NCBI RefSeq assembly: GCF_023093595.1
Contig: NZ_JALLIK010000107.1
Coordinates: 62,001-126,000, forward strand
From: Thauera aromatica_A
Lineage (GTDB): Bacteria > Pseudomonadota > Gammaproteobacteria > Burkholderiales > Rhodocyclaceae
Direction of reading: 5' to 3'
Length of the DNA stretch: 64,000 nucleotides
A program made the translations under genes and the position numbers. The notes under the pieces were generated by a model that saw nothing but the letters and a program-made list of their open reading frames with translations, was not told the origin of the DNA and did not search any database. Below are positions 28,395-36,066 of this stretch, piece by piece (position 1 is the stretch's first letter; each line of letters opens with the position of its first letter).

Positions 28395-30188
28395 TCAGTA
28401 GGTGCGCTTGGCGAGCGCGATCGGCTCGACGTCGTCGGACAGCGGCTTCAGGTTCACCGGCTTGTATTCGAGGCGGTTGCCGTCCGAATACCACAGGGTG
28501 TGCTTGAGCCAGTTCTGGTCGTCGCGGCCGTTCGGGTTTTCCGCCGTATCGGGCGCATCGTCGCGGACGTGGGCGCCGCGCGACTCCTTGCGGGCCTCGG
28601 CGGAAACCATCGTCGCGCGGGCGACTTCGATCAGGTTGTCGAGCTCGAGCGCCTCGGTGCGGGCGGTGTTCCAGACCTTCGACTTGTCGACGATCCCGGT
28701 GTGCTTGGCGCGCTCGGCGACTTCGGTGATCTTCTGCACGCCTTCCTTGAGCAGGTTGTCGAAGCGGAACACGCCGGCGTGCTTCTGCATCGTGCGACGC
28801 ATCTCGAGGCCGACCTCGAACACGCTTTCGCCGTTCTTCTGCCCTTCGAGGCGGGCGATGCGGGCGAGCGAAGCGTCGGCGGCATCGGCCGGCAGCGGCT
28901 TGAGCGTGAGCTGGCCGGACTTGAAGTCCTCGACCACGGTCTCGCCGGCGGACTTGCCGAACACCAGCAGATCGAGCAGCGAGTTGGTGCCGAGACGGTT
29001 GGCGCCGTGCACCGAAGCGCAGGCGCATTCGCCGGCAGCATAGAAGCCGGACACCGGGGCATTCGGGTTGCCGTCCTTGGGCACCACGACCTGACCCTTG
29101 TAGTTGGTCGGAATACCGCCCATCTGGTAATGGCAGGTCGGCACCACCGGGATCGGCGCCTTGATCGGATCGACGCCGGCGAACTGGATCGAGATCTCGC
29201 GGATGCCGGGCAGGCGCTTGAGGATGGTGTCGGGCGACAGGTGGGTGATGTCGAGCAGGACGTGGTCCTTGTCCGGACCACAGCCGCGGCCTTCGTTGAT
29301 TTCGGTGGTCATCGCCCGCGAGACGACATCGCGCGAGGCCAGATCCTTGAGGTTGGGCGCGTAGCGCTCCATGAAGCGCTCGCCCGAAGCGTTGCGCAGG
29401 ATGCCGCCTTCGCCGCGCACCCCTTCGGTGATCAGCACGCCGGCGCCGGCCACGCCGGTCGGGTGGAACTGCCAGAACTCCATGTCTTCGAGCGGGATCC
29501 CGGCACGCGCCGCCATGCCCACGCCGTCGCCGGTGTTGATGAAGGCGTTGGTGGAGCTGTAGTAGATGCGCCCCGAGCCGCCGGTGGCGAAGATGGTCGC
29601 CTTGGCATGGAAGATGCTGACCTCGCCGGTTTCCATTTCCATCGCGGTGACGCCGAGCACGTCGCCGTCGCTGTTGCGGATCAGGTCGAGCGCCATCCAT
29701 TCGACGAAGAACTGGGTGTTGGCGCGCACGTTGCGCTGGTACAGCGCGTGCAGCATGGCGTGACCGGTACGGTCGGCGGCGGCGCAGGAGCGCATCACCG
29801 GAGCCTGGCCGTAGTTCATCGAATGGCCGCCGAACGGACGCTGGTAGATCTTGCCGTTGTCGGTGCGATCGAAGGGCATGCCGTAGTGCTCGAGCTCGAT
29901 GACCACTTCGTTGGCCTTCTTGCACATGAACTCGATGGCGTCCTGGTCGCCGAGCCAGTCCGACCCCTTGACGGTGTCGTACATGTGCCAGTGCCAGTTG
30001 TCCTCGGTGGAGTTGCCCAGCGAGGCCGCCACCCCGCCCTGCGCCGCAACGGTATGCGAGCGGGTCGGGAACACCTTGGTCAGCACAGCGGTCTTCAGGC
30101 CGGCCTCGGACAGTTGCAGGGCCGCACGCAGGCCGGCGCCGCCGGCGCCGACGATGACTGCATCAAAGGTACGCTTCGCGACGTTCAC
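28395..30188 (-). CDS. sdhA: Succinate dehydrogenase flavoprotein subunit
   Basis: Oxidises succinate to fumarate with covalently bound FAD. The Rossmann motif VIVGAGGAGLRAALQL is at the N-terminus; the FAD-linking histidine is in TRSHTVAAQGG; the active-site region 'FHPTGVAGAGVLITEGVRGEGG' and arginine-containing 'HGANRLGTNSLLDLLVFG' are present. The GTG at 30188 follows the sdhD stop by 2 bp and has GGAGG 8 bp upstream; the frame's TTG at 30203 is inside sdhD. About 597 aa. The reading frame is intact throughout. Confidence 0.95.
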   Translation of the reverse strand: MNVAKRTFDAVIVGAGGAGLRAALQLSEAGLKTAVLTKVFPTRSHTVAAQGGVAASLGNSTEDNWHWHMYDTVKGSDWLGDQDAIEFMCKKANEVVIELEHYGMPFDRTDNGKIYQRPFGGHSMNYGQAPVMRSCAAADRTGHAMLHALYQRNVRANTQFFVEWMALDLIRNSDGDVLGVTAMEMETGEVSIFHAKATIFATGGSGRIYYSSTNAFINTGDGVGMAARAGIPLEDMEFWQFHPTGVAGAGVLITEGVRGEGGILRNASGERFMERYAPNLKDLASRDVVSRAMTTEINEGRGCGPDKDHVLLDITHLSPDTILKRLPGIREISIQFAGVDPIKAPIPVVPTCHYQMGGIPTNYKGQVVVPKDGNPNAPVSGFYAAGECACASVHGANRLGTNSLLDLLVFGKSAGETVVEDFKSGQLTLKPLPADAADASLARIARLEGQKNGESVFEVGLEMRRTMQKHAGVFRFDNLLKEGVQKITEVAERAKHTGIVDKSKVWNTARTEALELDNLIEVARATMVSAEARKESRGAHVRDDAPDTAENPNGRDDQNWLKHTLWYSDGNRLEYKPVNLKPLSDDVEPIALAKRTY

Positions 30189-30190
30189 GC

Positions 30191-30538
30191 TTACAGCCTC
30201 CAAAGAATCTGAGCCGCCCAGCCGGCATAGCCGACGAGCAGGAAGAGGGTGACCAGATGCAGCGCCAGGCGCACACCATCGGGCTTGATGTAATCCATCC
30301 AGATGTCACGCACGCCGACCCAGGCGTGATAGAACAGGGACAGGAAGAACAGGAAGCTGAGGAACTTGAACACGCCACGAGAAAACAGCTCGGACCAGGC
30401 CGCGTAGCTGAACTCGGACAACCCCAGCGCACAGATCGCGAACAGGACCGTGTACAGCGCCATGAAAACAGCGGTGGCGCGCTGCGCGATCCAGTCCTTC
30501 AGCCCGTAGTGCGCGCCGACGACGATACGTTTCACCAT
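30191..30538 (-). CDS. sdhD: Succinate dehydrogenase membrane anchor SdhD
   Basis: A 115-residue protein with three membrane helices that, with SdhC, binds quinone and haem b. The 'HAWVGVRDIWMDYIKP' region includes the haem-ligand histidine and the conserved D-Y near the quinone site. It starts within the last 7 bp of sdhC and ends 2 bp before sdhA. Confidence 0.93.
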   Translation of the reverse strand: MVKRIVVGAHYGLKDWIAQRATAVFMALYTVLFAICALGLSEFSYAAWSELFSRGVFKFLSFLFFLSLFYHAWVGVRDIWMDYIKPDGVRLALHLVTLFLLVGYAGWAAQILWRL

Positions 30539-30921
30539 AGTTTCACCCCGATGACGACGGTGAGCGCGATGCTCACGATCAGAACGATGCGCGAAGAATT
30601 GCGCGCGGGCTGCAGATCGCCACCGATATGCAGATCAAGCAACAGGAAGCGGATGCCGGCACAGAAGTGGTGCAGGTAGGCCCACAGCAGCCCGAGCAGC
30701 AGCAGCTTGACCAGCGGATTGCCGACCACGGCGCTGAACGTCTCGAAGGACTCGGCCGAGCCGAGGCTGCGATCGAGCAGGAACAACAGGAAAGGCAGCA
30801 GCAGGAACAGCCCCGCGCCACTGATCCGGTGCAGGATCGAAACGATGCCCGGCAATGGCAGCCGGATCTGATTCAAGGCCAGATGCTTCGGCCTCGGTTT
30901 GCGCACTGTCACTTCTGACAT
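30532..30921 (-). CDS. sdhC: Succinate dehydrogenase cytochrome b556 subunit
   Basis: Membrane anchor with three helices. Signatures are 'RPKHLALNQIRLPLPGIVSILHRISG' with the quinone-site serine and arginine, and 'LHHFCAGIRFLLLD' with the haem histidine. The ATG at 30921 has GGGGAG 5 bp upstream; the frame extends to 31011 but that part is upstream sequence. First structural gene of sdhCDAB; the gntR gene ends 99 bp upstream on the same strand. Confidence 0.93.
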   Translation of the reverse strand: MSEVTVRKPRPKHLALNQIRLPLPGIVSILHRISGAGLFLLLPFLLFLLDRSLGSAESFETFSAVVGNPLVKLLLLGLLWAYLHHFCAGIRFLLLDLHIGGDLQPARNSSRIVLIVSIALTVVIGVKLW

Positions 30922-30978
30922 GAAGACTCCCCTCTGCATGTGCGACGACCGCCGTCGCGGACTCCGAAAAAACGCGAA

Positions 30979-30984
30979 ATTATA
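30979..30984 (-). promoter_or_regulatory. Candidate -10 element of the sdhCDAB promoter
   Basis: On the minus strand TATAAT occurs 57 bp before sdhC, inside GCGCTATAATTTCGCG. The -35 region at 17-18 bp is poor (GGGCTG or TGGGCT), which fits a regulated promoter or an activator-dependent one. No copy of the gntR-mdh palindrome is seen here. Confidence 0.5.
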
Positions 30985-31020
30985 GCGCCCGACAACGGCG
31001 CCAGCCCACAATCGCCACTT

Positions 31021-31749
31021 TCAATTCAACTCGTTCAGATAAAAATGGTCCGCGGTCGAATACAGCCCCCGACGCCATTCGACCGGCTTGTCGCCATAGG
31101 TGTAGGTCACCCGCTCCACCGACAGCAGCGGCGTGCCTTCCGGCACCTTGAGCGCTTCGCTCGCCCCCCGGTCGGCCGCCACCGCGCGGATGCGCTCCTG
31201 CGCACGGATCATGCGCAGGCCGAAACGGGTCTCGAACAGGCTGTACAGCGAGCCGTTCCAGCCTTTCAGGGTTTCGGCCGTCAGCCCCTGGAAGATTTCG
31301 CCCGGCAGGTAGAGCTCGTCGATCACCACCGGCTTGGTGGTGAACTTGAGCAGACGGCGGACGATGATGATCGGCGCCCCCAGCTCGATGCCCAGCATGC
31401 GCGACGCCTCCTGGCCGGCCTTGGCCCGCCAGCAGTCGAGCGGCACGCTTTGCGGCGGAGAAAGGTCGCCATCGATCGGCGCCAGGCGCAGGAAGCGGAA
31501 CAGCGCGCGCGGATCGTTGTGCGAAGCAACGAAGGTTCCCTTCCCCTGCTTGCGCACGAGAAGGTTTTCCGCTGCCATCTCGTCGATCGCCTTGCGCACC
31601 GTACCCTGCGATACACTGAAACGCGAGGCGAGCTCCTGCTCGCTCGGGATGGCCTGTCCAGGCCGCCACTCGCCGGCTTCGAGAGCCTGCAGGATCAAGG
31701 CCTTGATCTGGCGATACAACGGACTGAAGGTGGGGGCTTCCTGTGTCAT
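31021..31749 (-). CDS. GntR family transcriptional regulator (HutC/UTRA subfamily), likely TCA-cycle regulator
   Basis: N-terminal winged helix-turn-helix (residues ~8-75; 'PLYRQIKALILQALEAG', 'PSEQELASRFSVSQGTVRKAIDEM') followed by a UTRA ligand-binding domain (residues ~90-240; 'VPEGTPLLSVERVTYTYGDKPVEWRRGLY'). It belongs to the HutC group, which bind small metabolites such as carboxylic or amino acids. The gene lies between mdh (divergent) and sdhC (same strand), which argues for control of TCA genes. Two palindromes lie in its upstream region (31762-31778, 31797-31812), and the second recurs in the acnB promoter. Its ligand is unknown. Confidence 0.9.
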   Translation of the reverse strand: MTQEAPTFSPLYRQIKALILQALEAGEWRPGQAIPSEQELASRFSVSQGTVRKAIDEMAAENLLVRKQGKGTFVASHNDPRALFRFLRLAPIDGDLSPPQSVPLDCWRAKAGQEASRMLGIELGAPIIIVRRLLKFTTKPVVIDELYLPGEIFQGLTAETLKGWNGSLYSLFETRFGLRMIRAQERIRAVAADRGASEALKVPEGTPLLSVERVTYTYGDKPVEWRRGLYSTADHFYLNELN

Positions 31750-31761
31750 GCGCGCATTTGA

Positions 31762-31778
31762 GCATAAAACTTTTATGC
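31762..31778. promoter_or_regulatory. 17-bp palindrome in the gntR leader
   Basis: GCATAAAACTTTTATGC is an inverted repeat with 8-bp arms around one central base. It starts 13 bp upstream of the gntR start codon and is a good place for autoregulation. It differs in sequence from the neighbouring site at 31797. Confidence 0.65.
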
Positions 31779-31796
31779 CGTCTATGCCCTGTCTTC

Positions 31797-31812
31797 TATC
31801 TTATATAAGATA
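31797..31812. promoter_or_regulatory. 16-bp perfect palindrome, candidate GntR operator
   Basis: TATCTTATATAAGATA is identical to its own reverse complement. It lies between the divergent gntR and mdh genes, 11 bp upstream of the mdh -35 box. Its core TCTTATATAAGA differs by one base from TCTTTTATAAGA in the acnB promoter at 55633-55644. In this GC-rich DNA such an AT-rich palindrome stands out. Confidence 0.75.
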
Positions 31813-31823
31813 TAAAACGTTGT

Positions 31824-31852
31824 TTGACAGGCTCCCGCGTTCCCATTAGTAT
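31824..31852 (+). promoter_or_regulatory. Sigma-70-type mdh promoter
   Basis: Perfect -35 TTGACA (31824-31829), 17-bp spacer, and -10 TAGTAT (31847-31852, four of six). The leader would be about 120 nt and holds a small hairpin (GCAGGC at 31892-31897 pairing with GCCTGC at 31904-31909). Confidence 0.75.
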
Positions 31853-31978
31853 CCTCGCGCCTCAGCTGCCGCCGCCCGGCGACTTCCGTCGGCAGGCAGC
31901 TTCGCCTGCAGCCGCGCTGCACGACCGGGGCAGGATTTCTCGATCACACCGACCGTCTTCTTTTGAGGGAGTATCCAC

Positions 31979-32971
31979 ATGAGCAAAGCCCCCGTCCGCG
32001 TTGCCGTTACCGGCGCCGCCGGCCAGATCGGCTACAGCCTGCTGTTCCGTATCGCCAGCGGCGAAATGCTGGGCAAGGACCAGCCCGTCATCCTGCAACT
32101 GCTCGATCTGCCCCAGGCCCAGAAGGCAGTCAAGGGCGTCATGATGGAGCTGGAAGACTGCGCCTTCCCGCTGCTCGCCGGCATGATCGCGACCGACGAC
32201 CCCAACGTCGCGTTCAAGGACGCCAAGGTGGCGCTCCTGGTCGGCGCCCGTCCGCGCGGCCCCGGCATGGAACGCAAGGACCTGCTCACCGAAAACGCCA
32301 AGATCTTCACCGTGCAGGGCGCCGCGATCGGCCAGTACGCCGACCCCGACTGCAAGGTGCTGGTGGTGGGCAACCCCTGCAACACCAACGCCTACATCGC
32401 CAAGGAAGTCGCGCAGAAGTACGGCCGCGTCCCCGCCAAGAACTTCACCGGCATGCTGCGCCTGGACCACAACCGCGCGCTGTCGCAGCTGGCGGCCAAG
32501 TCCGGCCGTGACGTCTCCAGCCTGAAGAGCCTGGTGGTGTGGGGCAACCACTCGCCCACCATGTATGCCGACTACCGTTTCGTGACCTCCAACGGCGACA
32601 ACGTCAAGGGCCTGATCAACGACGAAGCCTGGAACAAGGACGTGTTCCTGCCCACCGTCGGCAAGCGCGGCGCCGCGATCATCGAAGCCCGCGGCCTGTC
32701 TTCGGCCGCTTCGGCCGCCAACGCCGCCATCGACCACATCCACGACTGGGTGCTGGGCACGAACGGCGAATGGGTCACCATGGGCATTCCCTCGGACGGC
32801 TCCTACGGCATCCCCGAAGGCATCATCTACGGCTTCCCGGTCACCACCGAGAACGGTGAGTACAAGATCGTCCAGGGCCTGGAAATCGACGCCTTCTCGC
32901 GCGAGCGCATGACCCACACGCTCAACGAACTGCTCGAAGAGCGCGAAGGCGTGAAGGATCTGCTGGGCTGA
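31979..32971 (+). CDS. mdh: Malate dehydrogenase
   Basis: NAD-dependent oxidation of malate to oxaloacetate. The NAD site is VTGAAGQIGYSLLFRIASGE at the N-terminus; the catalytic region 'MLRLDHNRALSQLAAK' and 'VWGNHSPTMYADYR' hold the substrate-binding arginine and the catalytic histidine. At 330 aa it belongs to the longer, cytosolic-type group common in betaproteobacteria. GAGGGAG precedes the ATG. A clear terminator follows 40 bp after the stop, so the transcript is monocistronic. Confidence 0.96.
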   Translation: MSKAPVRVAVTGAAGQIGYSLLFRIASGEMLGKDQPVILQLLDLPQAQKAVKGVMMELEDCAFPLLAGMIATDDPNVAFKDAKVALLVGARPRGPGMERKDLLTENAKIFTVQGAAIGQYADPDCKVLVVGNPCNTNAYIAKEVAQKYGRVPAKNFTGMLRLDHNRALSQLAAKSGRDVSSLKSLVVWGNHSPTMYADYRFVTSNGDNVKGLINDEAWNKDVFLPTVGKRGAAIIEARGLSSAASAANAAIDHIHDWVLGTNGEWVTMGIPSDGSYGIPEGIIYGFPVTTENGEYKIVQGLEIDAFSRERMTHTLNELLEEREGVKDLLG

Positions 32972-33011
32972 TCCCGGCGCGGCCCGGCACCCCGCCGGCC
33001 GCTTTCATCAG

Positions 33012-33041
33012 GGCGCACGGTTCCGGCCGTGCGCCTTTTTC
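33012..33041 (+). terminator. Rho-independent terminator of mdh
   Basis: A perfect 9-bp stem (GGCGCACGG with CCGTGCGCC, loop TTCCGG) is followed by TTTTT. It separates mdh from the lyase gene. Confidence 0.92.
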
Positions 33042-33100
33042 GTCCACCGGGCCGCTGCTATGCTTGGGCGCTCTTCTCTCACCGCAGCCTCGCACCAGCC

Positions 33101-34108
33101 ATGACCTCCGCTCTCCATCCGCAAGAAGTCCTGTTCGCCGGCGAAAAACCCTTTCCTTCGCTGCCCGCGGTCGATCACTACGCCGGCACGGAAAAGCTGA
33201 TGACGAAGGCACTGGCCCTGCAGCAGGAACTCGGCCCGGTGTTCGACCTCACCTGCGACTGCGAGGATGGCGCCCCCGCCGGGGCGGAAGCCGAACACGC
33301 GCGGATGGTGGCCGAAATCGTCAACGGCGCCGGGAACCACTTCGGCCGCGTCGGCGCCCGCATCCACGACATCACCCACCCCCACTGGGAGCGCGACCTC
33401 GAGATCCTGATCGGTGCCGCAGGCGAGCGTCTCGCCTTCGTGACCCTGCCCAAGGCCCGCTCGGCGGCCGATGCCGCAGCGCAGATCGCCGCCCTGCGCC
33501 GTATCGAAGCCGCCAACGGCTTGCCCGGCACGCTCCCCGTGCATGTACTGGTCGAAACCCACGGCGCGCTGCGCGAAGCGTGGCAGATCGCCGCGCTCGA
33601 CGGCGTCGAGTCACTCGACTTCGGCCTGATGGATTTCGTCTCCGGCCACCACGGCGCGATCCCCGGCAGCGCGATGACGAGTCCGGGCCAGTTCGAGCAC
33701 CCGCTGATCGTGCGCGCGAAAACCGACATCGCCGCCGCCGCCCTCGGCAACGGCGTCGTCCCCGCGCACAACGTCACCACCGAACTGAAGGATGTCGCCG
33801 TGATCCGCCACGATGCCGAGCGCGCCCGGCGCGAATTCGGCTACCTGCGCATGTGGAGCATCCACCCCAACCAGATCCTGCCGATCCTCGCCGCCATGCA
33901 GCCGGATTTTTCCGAGGTGGAGGCCGCGGCGCAGATCCTCGCCGCCGCCCAGGACCAGGCCTGGGGACCGATCCAGCATCGCGGCCGCCTGCACGACCGC
34001 GCCTCCTACCGCTACTACTGGGAACTGCTGCAGCGCGCCCGGCACACCGGGGTGCAACTGCCCGCCGCGCTGCGGCAGCGTTTTTTTGCCGGCACACCGG
34101 CACACTGA
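33101..34108 (+). CDS. HpcH/HpaI aldolase / CitE-like CoA-ester lyase
   Basis: A 335-residue protein of the citrate lyase beta/malyl-CoA lyase superfamily, TIM-barrel enzymes that cleave or form beta-hydroxyacyl-CoA esters with Mg2+. Metal and substrate residues are seen in 'FDLTCDCEDGAP', 'HVLVETHGALREAW' (metal Glu) and 'ESLDFGLMDFVSGHHG' (metal Asp). The C-terminal 'YRYYWELLQRARHTG' is shared with the betaproteobacterial group of this family found near mdh. No citrate lyase alpha or gamma subunit is nearby, so malyl-CoA, citramalyl-CoA or a similar ester is more likely than citrate. It starts at ATG 33101 without a strong ribosome site. Confidence 0.82.
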   Translation: MTSALHPQEVLFAGEKPFPSLPAVDHYAGTEKLMTKALALQQELGPVFDLTCDCEDGAPAGAEAEHARMVAEIVNGAGNHFGRVGARIHDITHPHWERDLEILIGAAGERLAFVTLPKARSAADAAAQIAALRRIEAANGLPGTLPVHVLVETHGALREAWQIAALDGVESLDFGLMDFVSGHHGAIPGSAMTSPGQFEHPLIVRAKTDIAAAALGNGVVPAHNVTTELKDVAVIRHDAERARREFGYLRMWSIHPNQILPILAAMQPDFSEVEAAAQILAAAQDQAWGPIQHRGRLHDRASYRYYWELLQRARHTGVQLPAALRQRFFAGTPAH

Positions 34109-34191
34109 AGGCGCGGCACCGGTCACGGCTTTCCGCCAAGCCCGGCGCCCACCTCCACGGCCACCGCGTCTCCAGCCCCGGATCGCTTGCA

Positions 34192-34237
34192 CATCGGGTT
34201 TGCAGCCCGATGCATATTGAACTACTAAATGAGTAGT
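34192..34237. promoter_or_regulatory. Two inverted repeats upstream of the secretion operon
   Basis: CATCGGG and CCCGATG (34192-34212) form a 7-bp inverted repeat with a 7-base spacer. ACTACT and AGTAGT (34221-34237) follow with a 5-base spacer. An AT-rich stretch containing CATATT lies between them. They are the only clear structure in the 268 bp before the pseudopilin gene and may be the operator/promoter zone; I cannot place a convincing -35/-10 pair. Confidence 0.4.
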
Positions 34238-34376
34238 GGGCTGCACTCGACCGATGGTCAGCGGCCAGGACGGAGCCGTCACCCGGAGGCTGGCCGGCTT
34301 CGCTCCGCCCCCTCGGAAGCCCGCCTCCCGCCGTTTCTCCCGCCGTTCGTTCTCGACTGGAAAACTGGAAGACAAC

Positions 34377-34826
34377 ATGAGCAGCCGGCATCCCCGGATC
34401 GTCACCCGGCACTCTCCGCACCCCGCAGACGGGGGGTTCACGCTGCTCGAACTGCTGGTGGTGATGGTGATCCTCGGCCTGCTCGCCGGCTATGTCGCCC
34501 CCCGTTATTTCGCCCAGGTGGGCAAATCCGAGACGAAGGTCGCGCAGACCCAGATCGTCGCACTGGAGCAGGCGCTCGACCAGTACCGCCTCGACACCGG
34601 GCACTACCCGAGCAGCGAGCAAGGACTGGCCGCCCTCAATACCAAGCCTCAGGACGAACCCCGGTGGGAGGGCCCCTACCTGCGCAAGGAAGTTCCCCCC
34701 GATCCGTGGGGAAACGCATACATCTACCGGCAGCCTGGCGAATACGGCGAGTTCGATCTATTCAGCTACGGCAAGGACGGGCAGCCCGGCGGGAGCGGCG
34801 AAAACGCTGATGTGACCAACTGGTAA
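34377..34826 (+). CDS. gspG: GspG-type major pseudopilin
   Basis: A class III signal peptide ends at a short leader of 20 residues before the cleavage site: DGG|FTLLELLVVMVILGLLAGYVAPRYF, with Phe at +1 and Glu at +5, as required by a prepilin peptidase. The body 'LDQYRLDTGHYPSSEQGLAALNTKP' and 'DPWGNAYIYRQPGEYGEFDLFSYGKDGQPGG' with the calcium-site region is typical of the major pseudopilin GspG. At 149 aa it is complete. It is the first gene of a ten-gene operon and probably the main pilus-like subunit. No prepilin peptidase is encoded in this window. Confidence 0.9.
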   Translation: MSSRHPRIVTRHSPHPADGGFTLLELLVVMVILGLLAGYVAPRYFAQVGKSETKVAQTQIVALEQALDQYRLDTGHYPSSEQGLAALNTKPQDEPRWEGPYLRKEVPPDPWGNAYIYRQPGEYGEFDLFSYGKDGQPGGSGENADVTNW

Positions 34827-34851
34827 GACAGCCACCCGGACGGGAGGGGGG

Positions 34852-36066
34852 ATGCGCTTCGACATCAAGGCCATACAGAAGGGCGCGGGCGGCATCGCGA
34901 CCCTGAGCCTGGAAGCGGCGAGCGAAGCCGATGCCAGCGGGCAGGCACAGGCCCTCGGCTACACGGTCCTCACCGTTCACCCGCGCCTGTCCAGCGTGCT
35001 GCGCGGCGGCGGACTGCAGGGGCGGCTCCCGCTCGGCGGCGTGCGCTTCCAGCTGCAGCTGTTCACCCATGAGCTGCTGGCCCTGCTCGAAGCCGGCCTG
35101 CCGCTGGTCGAGGCCATCCAGACCCTGGCCGAAAAGGAGCAGCGGCCGGATTCGCGGAAAATCCTCGAACGCATCCTCCAGGCCCTTTTCGAAGGCCAGA
35201 CCCTGTCCGCGGCCCTGCAGTGCCAACCGGCGGTGTTCCCGCCACTCTACGTCGCCACGGTCCGCGCCAGCGAGCGCACCGGCGACCTCGACAAAGCCCT
35301 GGGCCGCTATCTCGCCTATCAGGCGCAAATGGAGCAGGTGCGCAAGAAGATCGTCAGCGCCTCGATCTATCCGGTGTTGCTGATCGCCGTCGGCGGGCTG
35401 GTGACGATCTTCCTGCTCGGCTACGTCGTGCCGCGCTTTTCCGCCGTATACGAAGGACTGGGCGACGATCTGCCGTTCTTTTCCAGTCTGCTGCTGGCCT
35501 GGGGCCGATTCCTCCAGGCCAATGCCCCCCTCGTCGCGGCCACCGCCGCGGGGCTGCTCGCCGCCCTCGGCTGGGGCGCCACCCGGCCCGGCACGTGGCA
35601 ATCGATCGGCACCCGGCTGTGGCGCCTGCCGGCAATCGGCGAGCGGATGCGCATTTACCAGCTCGCCCGCTTCTACCGCACCCTGGGCATGTTGCAAAGC
35701 AGTGGCATTCCGATCGTGGTCGCACTCGACATGGTTTCGGGGCTGCTCCAGCCCACCCTGCGCGAACAGCTTCGCCTCGCCGCACGCGACATCCGCGAAG
35801 GCCAGTCGATCTCGCAGGCGATGGAGCAGCACGGGCTCACCACTTCGGTGGCGGTGCGCATGCTGCGCGTCGGCGAAAACACCGGACGCATGGGGGCGAT
35901 GATGGAACGCATCGCCACCTTCTACGAGGACGAGATGGCGCGCTGGGTGGAATGGTTCACCCGCCTGTTCGAGCCGCTGCTGATGGCCTTCATCGGCCTC
36001 GTGATCGGCGCCATCGTGATCCTCATGTACCTGCCGATCTTCGAACTGGCCGGGAGCATCGATTGA
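34852..36066 (+). CDS. gspF: GspF/PilC-type inner-membrane platform protein
   Basis: The polytopic platform protein around which pseudopilins assemble. It has two T2SSF domains (around residues 65-190 and 265-390), each ending in membrane helices: 'SIYPVLLIAVGGLVTIFLLGYVVPRF' and 'LFEPLLMAFIGLVIGAIVILMYLPIFELAGSI', the latter being the family C-terminus. 404 aa is normal. GGGAGG sits just before its ATG. It is 25 bp downstream of gspG, and its stop overlaps the TTG start of gspE. Confidence 0.93.
   Translation: MRFDIKAIQKGAGGIATLSLEAASEADASGQAQALGYTVLTVHPRLSSVLRGGGLQGRLPLGGVRFQLQLFTHELLALLEAGLPLVEAIQTLAEKEQRPDSRKILERILQALFEGQTLSAALQCQPAVFPPLYVATVRASERTGDLDKALGRYLAYQAQMEQVRKKIVSASIYPVLLIAVGGLVTIFLLGYVVPRFSAVYEGLGDDLPFFSSLLLAWGRFLQANAPLVAATAAGLLAALGWGATRPGTWQSIGTRLWRLPAIGERMRIYQLARFYRTLGMLQSSGIPIVVALDMVSGLLQPTLREQLRLAARDIREGQSISQAMEQHGLTTSVAVRMLRVGENTGRMGAMMERIATFYEDEMARWVEWFTRLFEPLLMAFIGLVIGAIVILMYLPIFELAGSID

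Noticed and set aside
28350..30212. A 620-residue plus-strand frame
   Set aside because: Antisense to sdhA and the end of sdhB; no independent support.
34086..34106. T run plus small hairpin at the end of the CitE-like gene
   Set aside because: The T tract precedes the hairpin on the coding strand and both are inside the coding region, so it is not a terminator of this gene.
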